From SAR202 cluster bacterium AD-804-J14_MRT_500m (GTDB lineage: Bacteria > Chloroflexota > Dehalococcoidia > UBA3495 > GCA-2712585), in contig VEXF01000003.1 in NCBI GenBank assembly GCA_009391275.1, positions 22,475-86,474 on the forward strand: a stretch of 64,000 nucleotides of DNA, read 5' to 3'. Position 1 is the stretch's first letter. Each line of letters begins with the position of its first letter. Of the stretch, positions 26,424 to 35,498 are shown piece after piece. The notes under the pieces are model-generated. The model did no database searches. It saw only the letters and a program-made list of their open reading frames with translations, and had not been told where the DNA came from. The position numbers were made by a program, and so were the translations under genes.

Positions 26424-27431
26424 ATGCAAACTGTTCACGTGCGTGGTCGTACCTACAACTACGCTTACACAATTGGGCGCCAAGGTGCAGGTGGTAACGG
26501 GTTTAGTTGGGTTCACGATATCACTCTGGATCACAATCAGAACCTATATGTGGTCTGTCGGGGTGACGAATTCCAGCCCGCCCAACGGATCACGGTATGT
26601 ACCTTAGAAGAAGAATTCGTTCGGGAAATAGTTTATGGAGCTGGATACGATGATGGTCAGTTCCTATGGCCTACTTCTGTAGCTGTGGATAAAGCTGGAA
26701 ACGTATACGTGTCGGACGAATGGCTTAATCGTATAACAGTTTTCGATAGCGATGGTAAATTCGTGTCGAAATGGGGAGAAGCTGGATCAGGAAAAGGGCA
26801 ATTAGGGGGTCCGGCGGGTATAATTTTTGATAAAGATGAGAACCTCTACATTACGGAAAATCGTAACAATCGCGTACAGAAGTTCACTAAAGACGGTCAA
26901 TTCCTATCTTCTTGGGGCTCAGAAGGATCCGAGTCTGGGCAATTCAATCAACCTTGGGGGATTACGATTGACGGGAATGGCGATGTATATGTAGCGGACT
27001 GGCACAATCACAGGGTCCAGAAGTTCTCACCAGATGGAGCCCATATGATGACCATTGGTACTCCGGGAGATGAACAAGGTCAACTTCGTTTCCCAGCGGA
27101 CGTGGCGGTTGACAGAGATGGTGACATATACGTGACTAATTGGTGGTCTTCAACGGTAGAAGTCTTTGATAGCAGTGGAGATAACATTACTACTTTCATA
27201 GGTAATTCGGAAAACCTGTCCAAGTGGGCCCAGGAAAGCCTGGATGCGAACCCAGATATGGTTAAGGCTAGGCTGAGGGTGCCTTCACTAGAACCAGAAT
27301 GGCGCTTCACGCGCCCGACCGGTATCGTTGTAGACAATCAGGGTCGAATTCTGGTTGGTGACGGCCAAAGGCACAGAGTTCAGATTTACCAGAAAGAAGC
27401 CGCCTGGGTTGAACCTCAATTCAACCTGTAG
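26424..27431 (+). CDS. NHL-repeat six-bladed beta-propeller protein
   Basis: A 335-residue propeller built of at least five clear NHL blades, e.g. 'DKAGNVYVSDEWLNRITVF', 'DENLYITENRNNRVQKF', 'GNGDVYVADWHNHRVQKF' and 'QGRILVGDGQRHRVQIY'. This regular pattern is shared with TRIM-NHL and Vgb-like propellers and gives no substrate. No secretion signal is visible. A strong AAAAGGAGA site precedes the ATG. It is likely in one transcript with DUF1800, and a strong hairpin follows the stop codon. Confidence 0.87.
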   Translation: MQTVHVRGRTYNYAYTIGRQGAGGNGFSWVHDITLDHNQNLYVVCRGDEFQPAQRITVCTLEEEFVREIVYGAGYDDGQFLWPTSVAVDKAGNVYVSDEWLNRITVFDSDGKFVSKWGEAGSGKGQLGGPAGIIFDKDENLYITENRNNRVQKFTKDGQFLSSWGSEGSESGQFNQPWGITIDGNGDVYVADWHNHRVQKFSPDGAHMMTIGTPGDEQGQLRFPADVAVDRDGDIYVTNWWSSTVEVFDSSGDNITTFIGNSENLSKWAQESLDANPDMVKARLRVPSLEPEWRFTRPTGIVVDNQGRILVGDGQRHRVQIYQKEAAWVEPQFNL

Positions 27432-27456
27432 CCTCCGATTCTTAAGGTACACCATT

Positions 27457-27486
27457 AAGACGCCGGGTTATATCACCCGGCGTCTT
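27457..27486 (+). terminator. Strong hairpin terminator after the NHL gene
   Basis: A perfect 12-bp stem, AAGACGCCGGGT / ACCCGGCGTCTT, with a 6-nt loop, begins 25 nt after the NHL stop codon. It is GC-rich and stable. The run of T after the stem is poor (TTGCTATTC), so it may work partly by folding alone. It marks the end of the DUF1800-NHL unit. Confidence 0.6.
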
Positions 27487-27650
27487 GCTATTCAGGAAAA
27501 TGCGATTTGTAATTACCATTGTCAAATTAGGGCAATGGATAATTACAGGCGATGGCATTCTCGGAGCTATGAGTTTAATCCGATGTGATGTTGGGCAGGT
27601 GGACTGTATGCTCTTCCGATGGTTCGTAAATTTGTTTTGTGGGGGTGGTT

Positions 27651-29126
27651 ATGGCTGTTAGATCTGGTCGTCAATATCTTCAAGATCTGTCGTCTAAATC
27701 TAAGCAGGTCTATCTCAACGGTCAATGCGTCGAAGATGTAACTAAGCAATTGGGAATCGCTAATGGTGCAAAGGCCATTGCTTCATTGTATGACATGCAA
27801 ATTGATCCAAATTTAATAGAGCAAATGACTTTTAAGTCGCCCACTACCGGAGATCAAGTGGGGTTATCGTTTATCCAACCAAAATCTGCATCTGATCTAA
27901 CTCAGCGGAGATTTATGATGATGCAATGGGCTAGATTCAGTTTTGGGATGATGGGAAGGACCCCAGATTTCCTGAATGTTAGTGTGATGGCAATGGCAGC
28001 AGCCTCGGATTATTTTTCCGAAAACCGACCTGAGTTTGGTAACAACGTTCGTAATTATTTCGAGTTCGTTCGGGAGAAGGATCTTGTTCTCACCCATACA
28101 TTGGTCAACCTTCAACGGAGTCGGGACCCGCAAGATAGACTTCTCCAAGACGGGGCTCAAGTAGCTTTAGCTGTGTCTGAAGAGAATAAAGACGGAATAG
28201 TTCTTAACGGATCCAGAATTTTGGCGACACTTGGTCCCATTTCAGATGAACTCATAGTTTATCCAGCGGGGACTCACCACTTGCCAACAGATAACCCAGA
28301 ACGGTATGCATTCGCATTCGCGATACCAACCGATACATTAGGATTAAAATTTCTTTGTCGTGAAACTTTAGATTTAGGACGTACGAATTTTGACCACCCG
28401 TTTGCTTCGCGATTTGAAGAAATGGACGCAATTGTGTTTTTTGATAATGTGTTGGTTCCTTGGGATCGTGTATTTCTTCTTGGCGACATCGACCGATGTA
28501 ACGAAATGTCGCGTCAAACCGGACAATATATACACTCCGGACACCAGGTGGTCACCCGGAATGTAGCTAAGTCAGAATTCGTGCTAGGTTTAGCGACATT
28601 GATGACAGATACACTCGGCAACAAAAACTTGCCTCACATTCAACTTATGTTAGCCGAGTTAACAGAGGATTTAGAGCTAATGAAAGCCTGTTTGCGATCC
28701 GCAGAAGCTGATGCTGGCTTGGATAAATGGGGGGTGATGTGTCCGGCTGAAATTCCTATCAGAGTGGCACGTAATTTATTCATGCGTTTGTACCCACGTA
28801 TGATCGAGATATTACATATGTTGGGTTCAAGCAGTCTGATGGCTCTTCCTTCAGAAGCAGACTTGACCGGTCCTATATCTGAAGAGATCCGTTACTATTT
28901 ATCCACTGATGTTGCCTCAGCAGATGAACGAGTCAAGTTGTTCCGCCTCGCTTGGGACACGGCATGTAGCGCATATGCTGGCAGACAAGTCGTGTATGAA
29001 CGTTTTTTTCAAGGCGATTCTCAGCGAAACGCCGTACTGCTGAATAACGTTTACGATACATCCCTTGCTACTGATCGGATAAAGCAGTTTTTAGGATTGG
29101 GGGATAATTTAGGCAACGATCAATAA
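27651..29126 (+). CDS. 4-hydroxyphenylacetate 3-monooxygenase-type oxygenase (HpaB family)
   Basis: A 491-residue FADH2-dependent hydroxylase-like protein of the acyl-CoA-dehydrogenase fold. The HpaB signature is clear: 'RRFMMMQWARFSFGMMGRTP' followed by DFLN, and 'HTLVNLQRSRDPQ'. Further on are 'FFDNVLVPWDRVF' and 'AGRQVVYERFF'. The family ortho-hydroxylates phenols using FADH2 supplied by a separate reductase (HpaC). No reductase gene is nearby. The ATG at 27651 follows GGGGGTGG; an in-frame GTG at 27639 is less likely. Confidence 0.85.
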   Translation: MAVRSGRQYLQDLSSKSKQVYLNGQCVEDVTKQLGIANGAKAIASLYDMQIDPNLIEQMTFKSPTTGDQVGLSFIQPKSASDLTQRRFMMMQWARFSFGMMGRTPDFLNVSVMAMAAASDYFSENRPEFGNNVRNYFEFVREKDLVLTHTLVNLQRSRDPQDRLLQDGAQVALAVSEENKDGIVLNGSRILATLGPISDELIVYPAGTHHLPTDNPERYAFAFAIPTDTLGLKFLCRETLDLGRTNFDHPFASRFEEMDAIVFFDNVLVPWDRVFLLGDIDRCNEMSRQTGQYIHSGHQVVTRNVAKSEFVLGLATLMTDTLGNKNLPHIQLMLAELTEDLELMKACLRSAEADAGLDKWGVMCPAEIPIRVARNLFMRLYPRMIEILHMLGSSSLMALPSEADLTGPISEEIRYYLSTDVASADERVKLFRLAWDTACSAYAGRQVVYERFFQGDSQRNAVLLNNVYDTSLATDRIKQFLGLGDNLGNDQ

Positions 29127-29211
29127 GAGGTCAGCACCGTTCCGGCGCTTCGTTTAGGAGACCGTGCATTAATTGGATGACGACATTAACCGAATATGTG
29201 AGGTTTTAAGA

Positions 29212-30255
29212 TCACATGTTGAGCCGATCCCTGACCAAGCTGGCCCCCAACGACAATGCCGATAATTTAGCAAAAGCTATGTCTCTATCCATGTATTTCA
29301 TACCGCAGTCAGGTGCCAGCACCAACCGCTCTGGGTCTACATAATGAAGTGCCGAATCTATACGATTCGCAACTGTCTCAGGAGATTCAACTTTTAAATC
29401 TCCATTATCGATCACCCCCAGGATGATAGTTTTATTAGGAAGTTCTTTTAATATGCTTAGGTCCAGTTTCGGTTGTGCGGCTTCAATGGAGATCTGATCT
29501 ATATCACACCTGTTAAGTTGTTCCAAGAATGCGTAGGATGTTTCTTTTTCTAATCCACTGGAGGCATATATATGGGCGTATCCAAAGCACATGTGCAACG
29601 CAGTGGTTCCCGAGACGCCGGCCACTGCTTTGTTTATTGCCGCTACCGCAAAATCGGCTGCTTTATCTGGTCTAGCTTGCATGTACGGTTCGTCTAGTTG
29701 GACTATGTCTGCTCCGGCTTTGAATAGATCTTTTATTTCGGCGTTCACAGCGATAGCATAGTCAAAAGCCATTGTCTCGTCATTGCCGTAGTAGTTATCT
29801 TCGGACTGTTGGGTCATTGTAAATGGGCCGGGTAGGGTAATCTTGATCACGTGGTCGGTATTGGCCCTGAGGAACTTGACGTCGTTGACTTCAATTGGAT
29901 CTTTTCGCATTATCTTGCCGATTACTTTTGGAACTACGTCAGGCGTTCCTGTCCTACCCAGGGCCGTTCCAGAAGTTATTTTGTCTATGCCATCAAGCGA
30001 CATAGCCAATCTGTTTGAATAACTTTCACGTCGGATTTCTCCATCGGTGACGATGTCGATCCCTGCTCGTTCTTGATCTCTAATTGCGAGAACCGTCGCA
30101 TCGTCTTGTGCCTGTGCAAGGTATTTACCGGGAACTCTCCATATCTCGGTTGCGCGGAACCTTGGAGGTGTCCTGTTTTTCAGTAGTTCTCGATCAACTA
30201 GCCAGTCTGGTTGAACGTAACTCCCTACGATGGTGGTAGGTAGGAGCTTTATCAT
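29212..30255 (-). CDS. Cobalamin-independent methionine-synthase C-domain-like (MetE/UROD) protein
   Basis: A 347-residue TIM-barrel protein like the C-terminal catalytic half of MetE. It begins 'LLPTTIVGSYVQPDWL', has 'VQLDEPYMQARPDKA', zinc ligand candidates in 'LHMCFGYAH' and 'LAPDCGMKYMDRD', and 'LGVIDNGDLKVESPE'. It lacks the N-terminal half of true MetE. Such short proteins are known or proposed to move methyl groups between thiols, or to cleave C-S bonds, rather than make methionine. ATG at 30255 has GAGAGG upstream; the frame extends to 30378 without support. Confidence 0.82.
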   Translation of the reverse strand: MIKLLPTTIVGSYVQPDWLVDRELLKNRTPPRFRATEIWRVPGKYLAQAQDDATVLAIRDQERAGIDIVTDGEIRRESYSNRLAMSLDGIDKITSGTALGRTGTPDVVPKVIGKIMRKDPIEVNDVKFLRANTDHVIKITLPGPFTMTQQSEDNYYGNDETMAFDYAIAVNAEIKDLFKAGADIVQLDEPYMQARPDKAADFAVAAINKAVAGVSGTTALHMCFGYAHIYASSGLEKETSYAFLEQLNRCDIDQISIEAAQPKLDLSILKELPNKTIILGVIDNGDLKVESPETVANRIDSALHYVDPERLVLAPDCGMKYMDRDIAFAKLSALSLGASLVRDRLNM

Positions 30256-30442
30256 AGATGCCTCTCGATACCAGCTAGATTGCTTGCAGTATCTTCGTTC
30301 GTCATATAGAACTGCCTTTGCAGTATAAACCAGCACTTGATTCGGTGACAAAAATGGTGTCGCAGAAGAATTTTGCATTTCAGTTGCCGCCTGTTAGATT
30401 ACACAACAACAAGACTGGCCAAGTGCGACGAGGTTTAGCAGT

Positions 30443-32308
30443 ATGAGTTGTGGAGTATACGAAGGATCTCAAGTCCAATTCGAGGTCATTGAACACAAAA
30501 GCGTGATGGTATCGATGCGTGATGGTGCCCATTTGGCGACTGATATCTATCTGCCTGCAATTGATGGAAAAGTTGCAGACGGAACGTTTCCAGTGATCTT
30601 GGAGCGGACACCGTATGACAACGGCAACCCCGAACTTACTGCTACTGGACGATATTTCGCTAAACGTGGGTATGTTTGTGTTTTGCAAGATGTCCGCGGC
30701 AGGGGCGAATCCGATGGTGATTGGAAAGGACTTGTTCTCTCAACTAACGAGGCAGACGATGGCTTCGATACATGCAAATGGGCGGTTGAACAACCTTGGT
30801 CGGACGGCCAGATTGGAACGATCGGTCTATCGTATACCGGTAGTACACAACATGCCCTAGCCGTAAGACGTCCGCCAGGACTGAAGGCTCAGTTTATCAT
30901 GGATAGTGGGTATAACTATCATACCCACACTATCCGCAGTGGAGGAGCTTTTGTACTAGGGGTGATGTTCCCATATGCTTTTCGGATGGCGATGGGTGGT
31001 AAAGAAGCTCGTAAAGATCCAGTGGTCGCCCAAGCTCTTAAATTAGCAGCCGATAACCTGACTGAGTATCTAAAATTCTTGCCTGTAAGCCGTGGGGATA
31101 CAGCGCTGGCCCTGGCGCCCACTTATGAGAACATGCTTTTCGCTCTTGCAACACATGCAGATTACGATGATCTTTGGAAAGATCCAGTTACGAATCTGCA
31201 GGAACATGTCGACGAATATCCCGATGTCCCGGTAATGAGCACTACCACATGGTATGGGCATCATCTATGGGCAAGTACGACCAGGTTTAACGATCTACAT
31301 CAGCGAATGCGATCTCCCATCCGGCTCATCATAGGAACTTGGTTGCATAGTGTCACTGGCCTTGTAGACACATGGACGGGAGAAGTCGATTTTGGTATGG
31401 ACGCTATGTTGGATAATCTTAACGACCTAAGATTAAAGTGGTTTGATCAACATTTAAAAGGCATGCATACTGATGTCCTGAACGGTCCGCCAATAAGTAT
31501 TTTCGTCATGGGGGGTGGGACCGGCCGCAAAAATGCTGCAGGACATATGGATCATGGGGGGTTCTGGCGCCATGAATACCGCTGGCCGCTAGATGGTACG
31601 ACGTTCGATAACTACTACTTACATGGAGGCGGGGGTTTGCGCACTAGTGAGCCATCGCCAAATGTTCTCCCTAGTCGTTTCACGTTTGATCCTAAGGATC
31701 CTGTCCCAACGATTGGTGGAGGCGTACAACCTCCACGTATCACCACTAATTTCATTGCTATAGGAGCGTATGACCAACGTGGTAGACCCGACTTAGCGGT
31801 TTGCAATGACACTATGCCGATAGCTCTGCGGCAAGACGTCTTAGTATTCGAGACGATGCCACTGGGAAATGATACCGAGGTCACCGGCCCAGTCGAAGTC
31901 AATCTGTGGGCAGCCTCATCGGCAAGTGATACTGATTTCACCGCAAAGTTAGTTGATGTGTATCCTCCTAATACTGATTACCCTGAAGGATTTGCGATGA
32001 ATCTTTGCGATGGGATAATACGCGCTCGCTATCGTAACAGCCGGGAACGGCAAGAATTGTTGGAGAGTGGAAAGGTATATAGATTTAGGATAGATCTTCA
32101 AGGAACGGGTAACATTTTTCAAAAAGGGCATCGAATCCGACTAGAAATCTCGTCTAGCAATTTCCCTCACTATGATGTTAATCCGAATACAGGTGCACCA
32201 CTTTGGGAATCTGCCGAAACGCATGTCGCTCATCAAGCCATATATCATGATAGTGATCATCCTTCCCACATAGTCCTGCCCGTTATCGTGAGTTCTGACG
32301 ATCACTAG
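30443..32308 (+). CDS. CocE/NonD (X-Pro dipeptidyl-peptidase-like) hydrolase
   Basis: A 621-residue serine hydrolase of the cocaine-esterase / Xaa-Pro dipeptidyl-peptidase (S15) type. The nucleophile is Ser130 in GLSYTG. 'FPVILERTPY' and 'VLQDVRGRGESDG' form the first half of the fold, and the C-terminal jelly-roll domain is seen in 'GPVEVNLWAASSASDTDFTAK' (truncated here) and 'GHRIRLEISSSNFP'. There is no signal peptide. It may hydrolyse esters or amides such as glutaryl-7-ACA-like acyl compounds. It is followed after 17 nt by an FlK-like thioesterase gene, so the two are probably an operon. Confidence 0.87.
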   Translation: MSCGVYEGSQVQFEVIEHKSVMVSMRDGAHLATDIYLPAIDGKVADGTFPVILERTPYDNGNPELTATGRYFAKRGYVCVLQDVRGRGESDGDWKGLVLSTNEADDGFDTCKWAVEQPWSDGQIGTIGLSYTGSTQHALAVRRPPGLKAQFIMDSGYNYHTHTIRSGGAFVLGVMFPYAFRMAMGGKEARKDPVVAQALKLAADNLTEYLKFLPVSRGDTALALAPTYENMLFALATHADYDDLWKDPVTNLQEHVDEYPDVPVMSTTTWYGHHLWASTTRFNDLHQRMRSPIRLIIGTWLHSVTGLVDTWTGEVDFGMDAMLDNLNDLRLKWFDQHLKGMHTDVLNGPPISIFVMGGGTGRKNAAGHMDHGGFWRHEYRWPLDGTTFDNYYLHGGGGLRTSEPSPNVLPSRFTFDPKDPVPTIGGGVQPPRITTNFIAIGAYDQRGRPDLAVCNDTMPIALRQDVLVFETMPLGNDTEVTGPVEVNLWAASSASDTDFTAKLVDVYPPNTDYPEGFAMNLCDGIIRARYRNSRERQELLESGKVYRFRIDLQGTGNIFQKGHRIRLEISSSNFPHYDVNPNTGAPLWESAETHVAHQAIYHDSDHPSHIVLPVIVSSDDH

Positions 32309-32325
32309 TTAAACCTTGCGTTAGA

Positions 32326-32718
32326 ATGAACAATAATTCAGATCAGTTGACCAGAAACGTCACTCCCGGTCTGGCCGGAGAAATGGCGACTATTGTGTCT
32401 GAAAAAAATCGTGCCCCGCATGTTCCAGTGTTCAGTACGCCCTCTTTGGTTGCCCTATTCGAAGGTGCGAGCGCGAGAGCTCTGGAAGGTTACCTCCCGC
32501 CTGGGTTCACCAGTGTAGGATTCGAAGTTAACATACGTCATTTAGGTCCAGCTCCGATCGGAGCCACAGTAAAAGCTACATCTGCGGTCTCGAGATTGGA
32601 TGGGAAGAAAGTGTACTTTGTGGTAGAAGCGTGGTGTGGATCAAAAAAAATTGGAGACGGTACCCATAGTAGAGCACTCGTTCCAGAACGATTCGGTAAT
32701 GATAAAAGACAGTTGTAG
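32326..32718 (+). CDS. FlK-like (fluoroacetyl-CoA type) thioesterase
   Basis: A 130-residue hot-dog thioesterase. The catalytic residues of fluoroacetyl-CoA thioesterase FlK (Thr42, Glu50, His76) are matched by Thr38, Glu46 and His72, with the same 8- and 26-residue spacings. 'TPSLVALFEGAS' and 'VNIRHLGPAPIGATVKAT' are family stretches. It probably hydrolyses a short acyl-CoA; fluoroacetate itself need not be the substrate, since this family is widespread. It has no clear ribosome site of its own, which fits translational coupling to the CocE gene. Confidence 0.8.
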   Translation: MNNNSDQLTRNVTPGLAGEMATIVSEKNRAPHVPVFSTPSLVALFEGASARALEGYLPPGFTSVGFEVNIRHLGPAPIGATVKATSAVSRLDGKKVYFVVEAWCGSKKIGDGTHSRALVPERFGNDKRQL

Positions 32719-32883
32719 ATATTCAGCTGTGAAGGCGGTTGCATGGTTTGATTTATGAATCCGTATGGTGGTGGGGTAATCTATAAGGAGACCTAAGGTT
32801 AGCTAATGATAGATAACGTTTCGTAAAAGACATCTGAGCGTTATTGTTCATAACAGTATAATTTCTCTGTAGGAGGCGATCTA

Positions 32884-33684
32884 ATGGACCTTGAACTCAC
32901 GGCAAGAACCGCTATAGTCACTGGCGGTAGTATGGGAATTGGCAAGGCAATAACCCGAGAACTTGCTTTGGAAGGGGTAGATGTTGTGATTGCGGCTCGA
33001 GGTTTGGAAGCGTTAACAGAAAGCGCTGCAGAAATTGCCGTCGAAACTGGACGACGCATTATTCCGATCCAAGTAGATACATCGGACGATAATAGTGTGA
33101 AACAGATGGTTGAACTTGCTTTATCTGAACTTGGACACGTTGATATCTTGGTCAATAACGCTGCATCCCCAGGGGGTCAGGGACCAGTTCCTTCCTTGGT
33201 AGAGATTACCAACGAAGCTTTTTGGGAAGATTTGAACGTAAAAGTAATGGGTTACATAAGGTGTGCTCGAGAGGTTATCCCTTCAATGAAAGAGCGAGGT
33301 TGGGGACGGATAATTAATATCAGTGGTATGGCGGCTCGTCAATCTGGGTCTACTATAGGAAGTATAAGGAACGTCTCAGTTGCTGCTATGACGAAAAATT
33401 TGGCAGATGAGCTTGGGCCTCATGGAATCAATGTAACAGTAGTGCATCCCGGGCTTACTCGCACAGAGAAAACACCTGATGTTTTGGCCTGGCGATCTGG
33501 CGTACAGGGTAGTTCACCTGAGGAGGTAGAACACCAGATGACCCAGGCTAATTCGGTTCGTCGTTTTATAGATGCTCGGGAAATTGCGTATGTTGTCACT
33601 TTCCTTGCTTCTCCGAAGGCAAGTGCTATTACCGGAGACGCTGTAGCTGCTGGAGGTGGGGTAGGACGAGGTATTTATTATTAA
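32884..33684 (+). CDS. Atypical SDR family protein lacking YxxxK
   Basis: A 266-residue SDR fold with TGGSMGIG at 13-20, 'VDILVNNA' at 86-93 and Ser147 in 'INISG'. The usual Tyr and Lys are missing: the aligned segment 'GSIRNVSVAAMTK' puts Gly159 and Asn163 in their places. The rest ('GINVTVVHPGLTRTE') is well kept, so the protein is stable but may use other chemistry or bind rather than reduce. AGGAGGC lies upstream of the ATG. A TATAAT at about 32857-32862 may be a -10 box. Confidence 0.82.
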   Translation: MDLELTARTAIVTGGSMGIGKAITRELALEGVDVVIAARGLEALTESAAEIAVETGRRIIPIQVDTSDDNSVKQMVELALSELGHVDILVNNAASPGGQGPVPSLVEITNEAFWEDLNVKVMGYIRCAREVIPSMKERGWGRIINISGMAARQSGSTIGSIRNVSVAAMTKNLADELGPHGINVTVVHPGLTRTEKTPDVLAWRSGVQGSSPEEVEHQMTQANSVRRFIDAREIAYVVTFLASPKASAITGDAVAAGGGVGRGIYY

Positions 33685-33909
33685 AATTGAAAACTGGTGA
33701 AGCTTGATTCAGAGTGAATCTGGCTGTGCCCTGACCGCATGAGGTACGTGAACTATCTCTTCGCCAGATGCCTGACGTAGAAGTGTCCTTATGTCCTGGT
33801 TTATCTGCACTGGGTTATTGCCTATTTACGGTTAGAGGATGAAAAGTTTGTTCGTTTCCTAGCATGTCAAGGCGCACTAAACAAGGTCAATGATAAAGAG
33901 GGGATTGAC

Positions 33910-34860
33910 ATGGTTAATATTAATTCTGTGACTGGTATCTTGGATTCGACGAAGTTGGGATTTACCTTGCCACATGAGCATCTGGTAGATGCAGGTGCGG
34001 GCATATCTGACACCTATCCTGAGTTGGTAGACAGGGACAGAACTCAGGAGGATGCTATCGGAGATTTTACTCGAGCTAGGTCAGCTGGCATTGATACAGT
34101 GGTAGAAGTCTCGACATTAGATCTAGGACGCGACGTTAAACTGATGGAACAGATATCAAACATAACTGGGATGCAGATCGTATGCGCTACGGGTTCCTGG
34201 CTGGATATCCCACGTAGTTTTTGGGGCCGAACGCCGGAATTTATAGCTGATCTTTGGTCTAGGGAAATCGAGCAGGGAATCGATGGTACAGATATCAAGG
34301 CAGGAGTGATTAAGGTCGCTACAGAGGACCCTATTACTGAACATCAGGAACTTATGCTGCGAGCCGCAGCTCGCACCCATCATCGTACAGGTGTCCCTAT
34401 AACAACACACACTCCACCTCTGACGAATATAGGATTGGAGCAAATCAGAATTTTTGAACAGGAAGGAGTTTCGATCAACAACGTATATATCGGACATGTA
34501 AACAACACGATTAACCGGGATTATCACGTTGCTATGATGGAAAAAGGGGCGTACTTAGGCTGGGATATAAATAATTCTTTGGGACGCCCACAACTCCCGT
34601 CGTGGCAGGATAGGACCGACTATCTCAAAATTTTACTGGATGATGGTTACGCCACCAAAATAATGATTTCACAGGACTGGAACGTAGTGCTCTCGCGTGT
34701 CAGCACCCCAGGATTTCCAACTCGAGAGCAAAATCCAGATGGTTACATCTGGAATATTAACAACCTAATACCACGTTTGATTGATTCAGGAACGCCGAAG
34801 TCGGTCATTTACACTATGACGAACGATAATCCGCGCCGTTATTTTGAAGGTTGCATTTGA
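33910..34860 (+). CDS. Phosphotriesterase-like lactonase/hydrolase
   Basis: A 316-residue TIM-barrel metal hydrolase of the PTE family. Ligands are His22 and His24 ('LPHEHLVD'), the carbamylated lysine in 'GVIKVATED', the histidines in 'TTHTPP' and 'YIGHVNN', and the Asp in 'ISQDW'. The family includes lactonases and organophosphate hydrolases. The natural substrate is unknown. A GAGGGG site precedes the ATG. A more distant homologue lies at 41904-42950. The 225-nt gap before the gene shows nothing clear. Confidence 0.87.
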   Translation: MVNINSVTGILDSTKLGFTLPHEHLVDAGAGISDTYPELVDRDRTQEDAIGDFTRARSAGIDTVVEVSTLDLGRDVKLMEQISNITGMQIVCATGSWLDIPRSFWGRTPEFIADLWSREIEQGIDGTDIKAGVIKVATEDPITEHQELMLRAAARTHHRTGVPITTHTPPLTNIGLEQIRIFEQEGVSINNVYIGHVNNTINRDYHVAMMEKGAYLGWDINNSLGRPQLPSWQDRTDYLKILLDDGYATKIMISQDWNVVLSRVSTPGFPTREQNPDGYIWNINNLIPRLIDSGTPKSVIYTMTNDNPRRYFEGCI

Positions 34861-35077
34861 ATGATATGAACGAGGGTATCTATGAGATGTTTCGGACAGT
34901 TTTATGAACAATGGTAATTTATTGGCAACAGCTTGAGGGAAAAGTTGGAGGTTGGATAGAAAAATCTTGTAGGAACGATTTATCTATGAAATCATAGGGC
35001 TGTTTGAAGAACTATCTGGAAATACCTGTGTAGAATCAGTCTATCTTTACACCGAAATTTGAAGAAAGAAATCTGAA

Positions 35078-35485
35078 ATGACGCCAGACGAAATTCAATC
35101 TTTTCTATACGGCCCGCATATAGCTCACATCGCAGTGATTCGTCGGGATGGGTCTCCTCATGTTACTCCGGTTTGGTATGAATATAATGGTCACAATATC
35201 TTGGTAATAGCTGAGAAAACAACTTTAAAAGTGAGATGCGTAAAGCGAGAGCCGCGTGTTTCGATTTCCATAGCTACTTCAGATGTGCCATACCGGTATG
35301 TTCAGGTTACCGGGTTCGCCGATGTTTCTGATCTGGGTGCAGAAGAAGCGCTGAGATCTATGTCCCTACGTTACAAAGGACCAGAGCTTGGTCCTCCTTA
35401 TGTAGATCGAATCCTCGAAACCAGGGGACAGTTTGTCTTAATTACAATTAGTCCGGATCGAGTCATAGGATGGACAGAAGATTAG
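35078..35485 (+). CDS. PPOX-class flavin/F420-binding protein
   Basis: A 135-residue split-barrel protein of the pyridoxamine-phosphate-oxidase-like superfamily. 'IAHIAVIRRDGSPHVTPVWYE' (beginning), 'LRVISIAT'-like 'PRVSISIATSDVPYRYVQV' and 'GFADVSD' match the group annotated as F420-dependent (TIGR03618-like). It could reduce small organics or bind cofactor for the LLM enzymes nearby. It is convergent with the tyrosine-phosphatase gene, 13 nt apart. The 217 nt upstream carry no recognisable promoter. Confidence 0.82.
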   Translation: MTPDEIQSFLYGPHIAHIAVIRRDGSPHVTPVWYEYNGHNILVIAEKTTLKVRCVKREPRVSISIATSDVPYRYVQVTGFADVSDLGAEEALRSMSLRYKGPELGPPYVDRILETRGQFVLITISPDRVIGWTED

Positions 35486-35498
35486 CTTACTAACCAGG

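Noticed and set aside
33709..33810. Minus-strand frame ending 'GEEIVHVPHAVRAQPDSL'
   Set aside because: Protein-like flow but only 33-38 codons, no proper start or ribosome site, and no family match.
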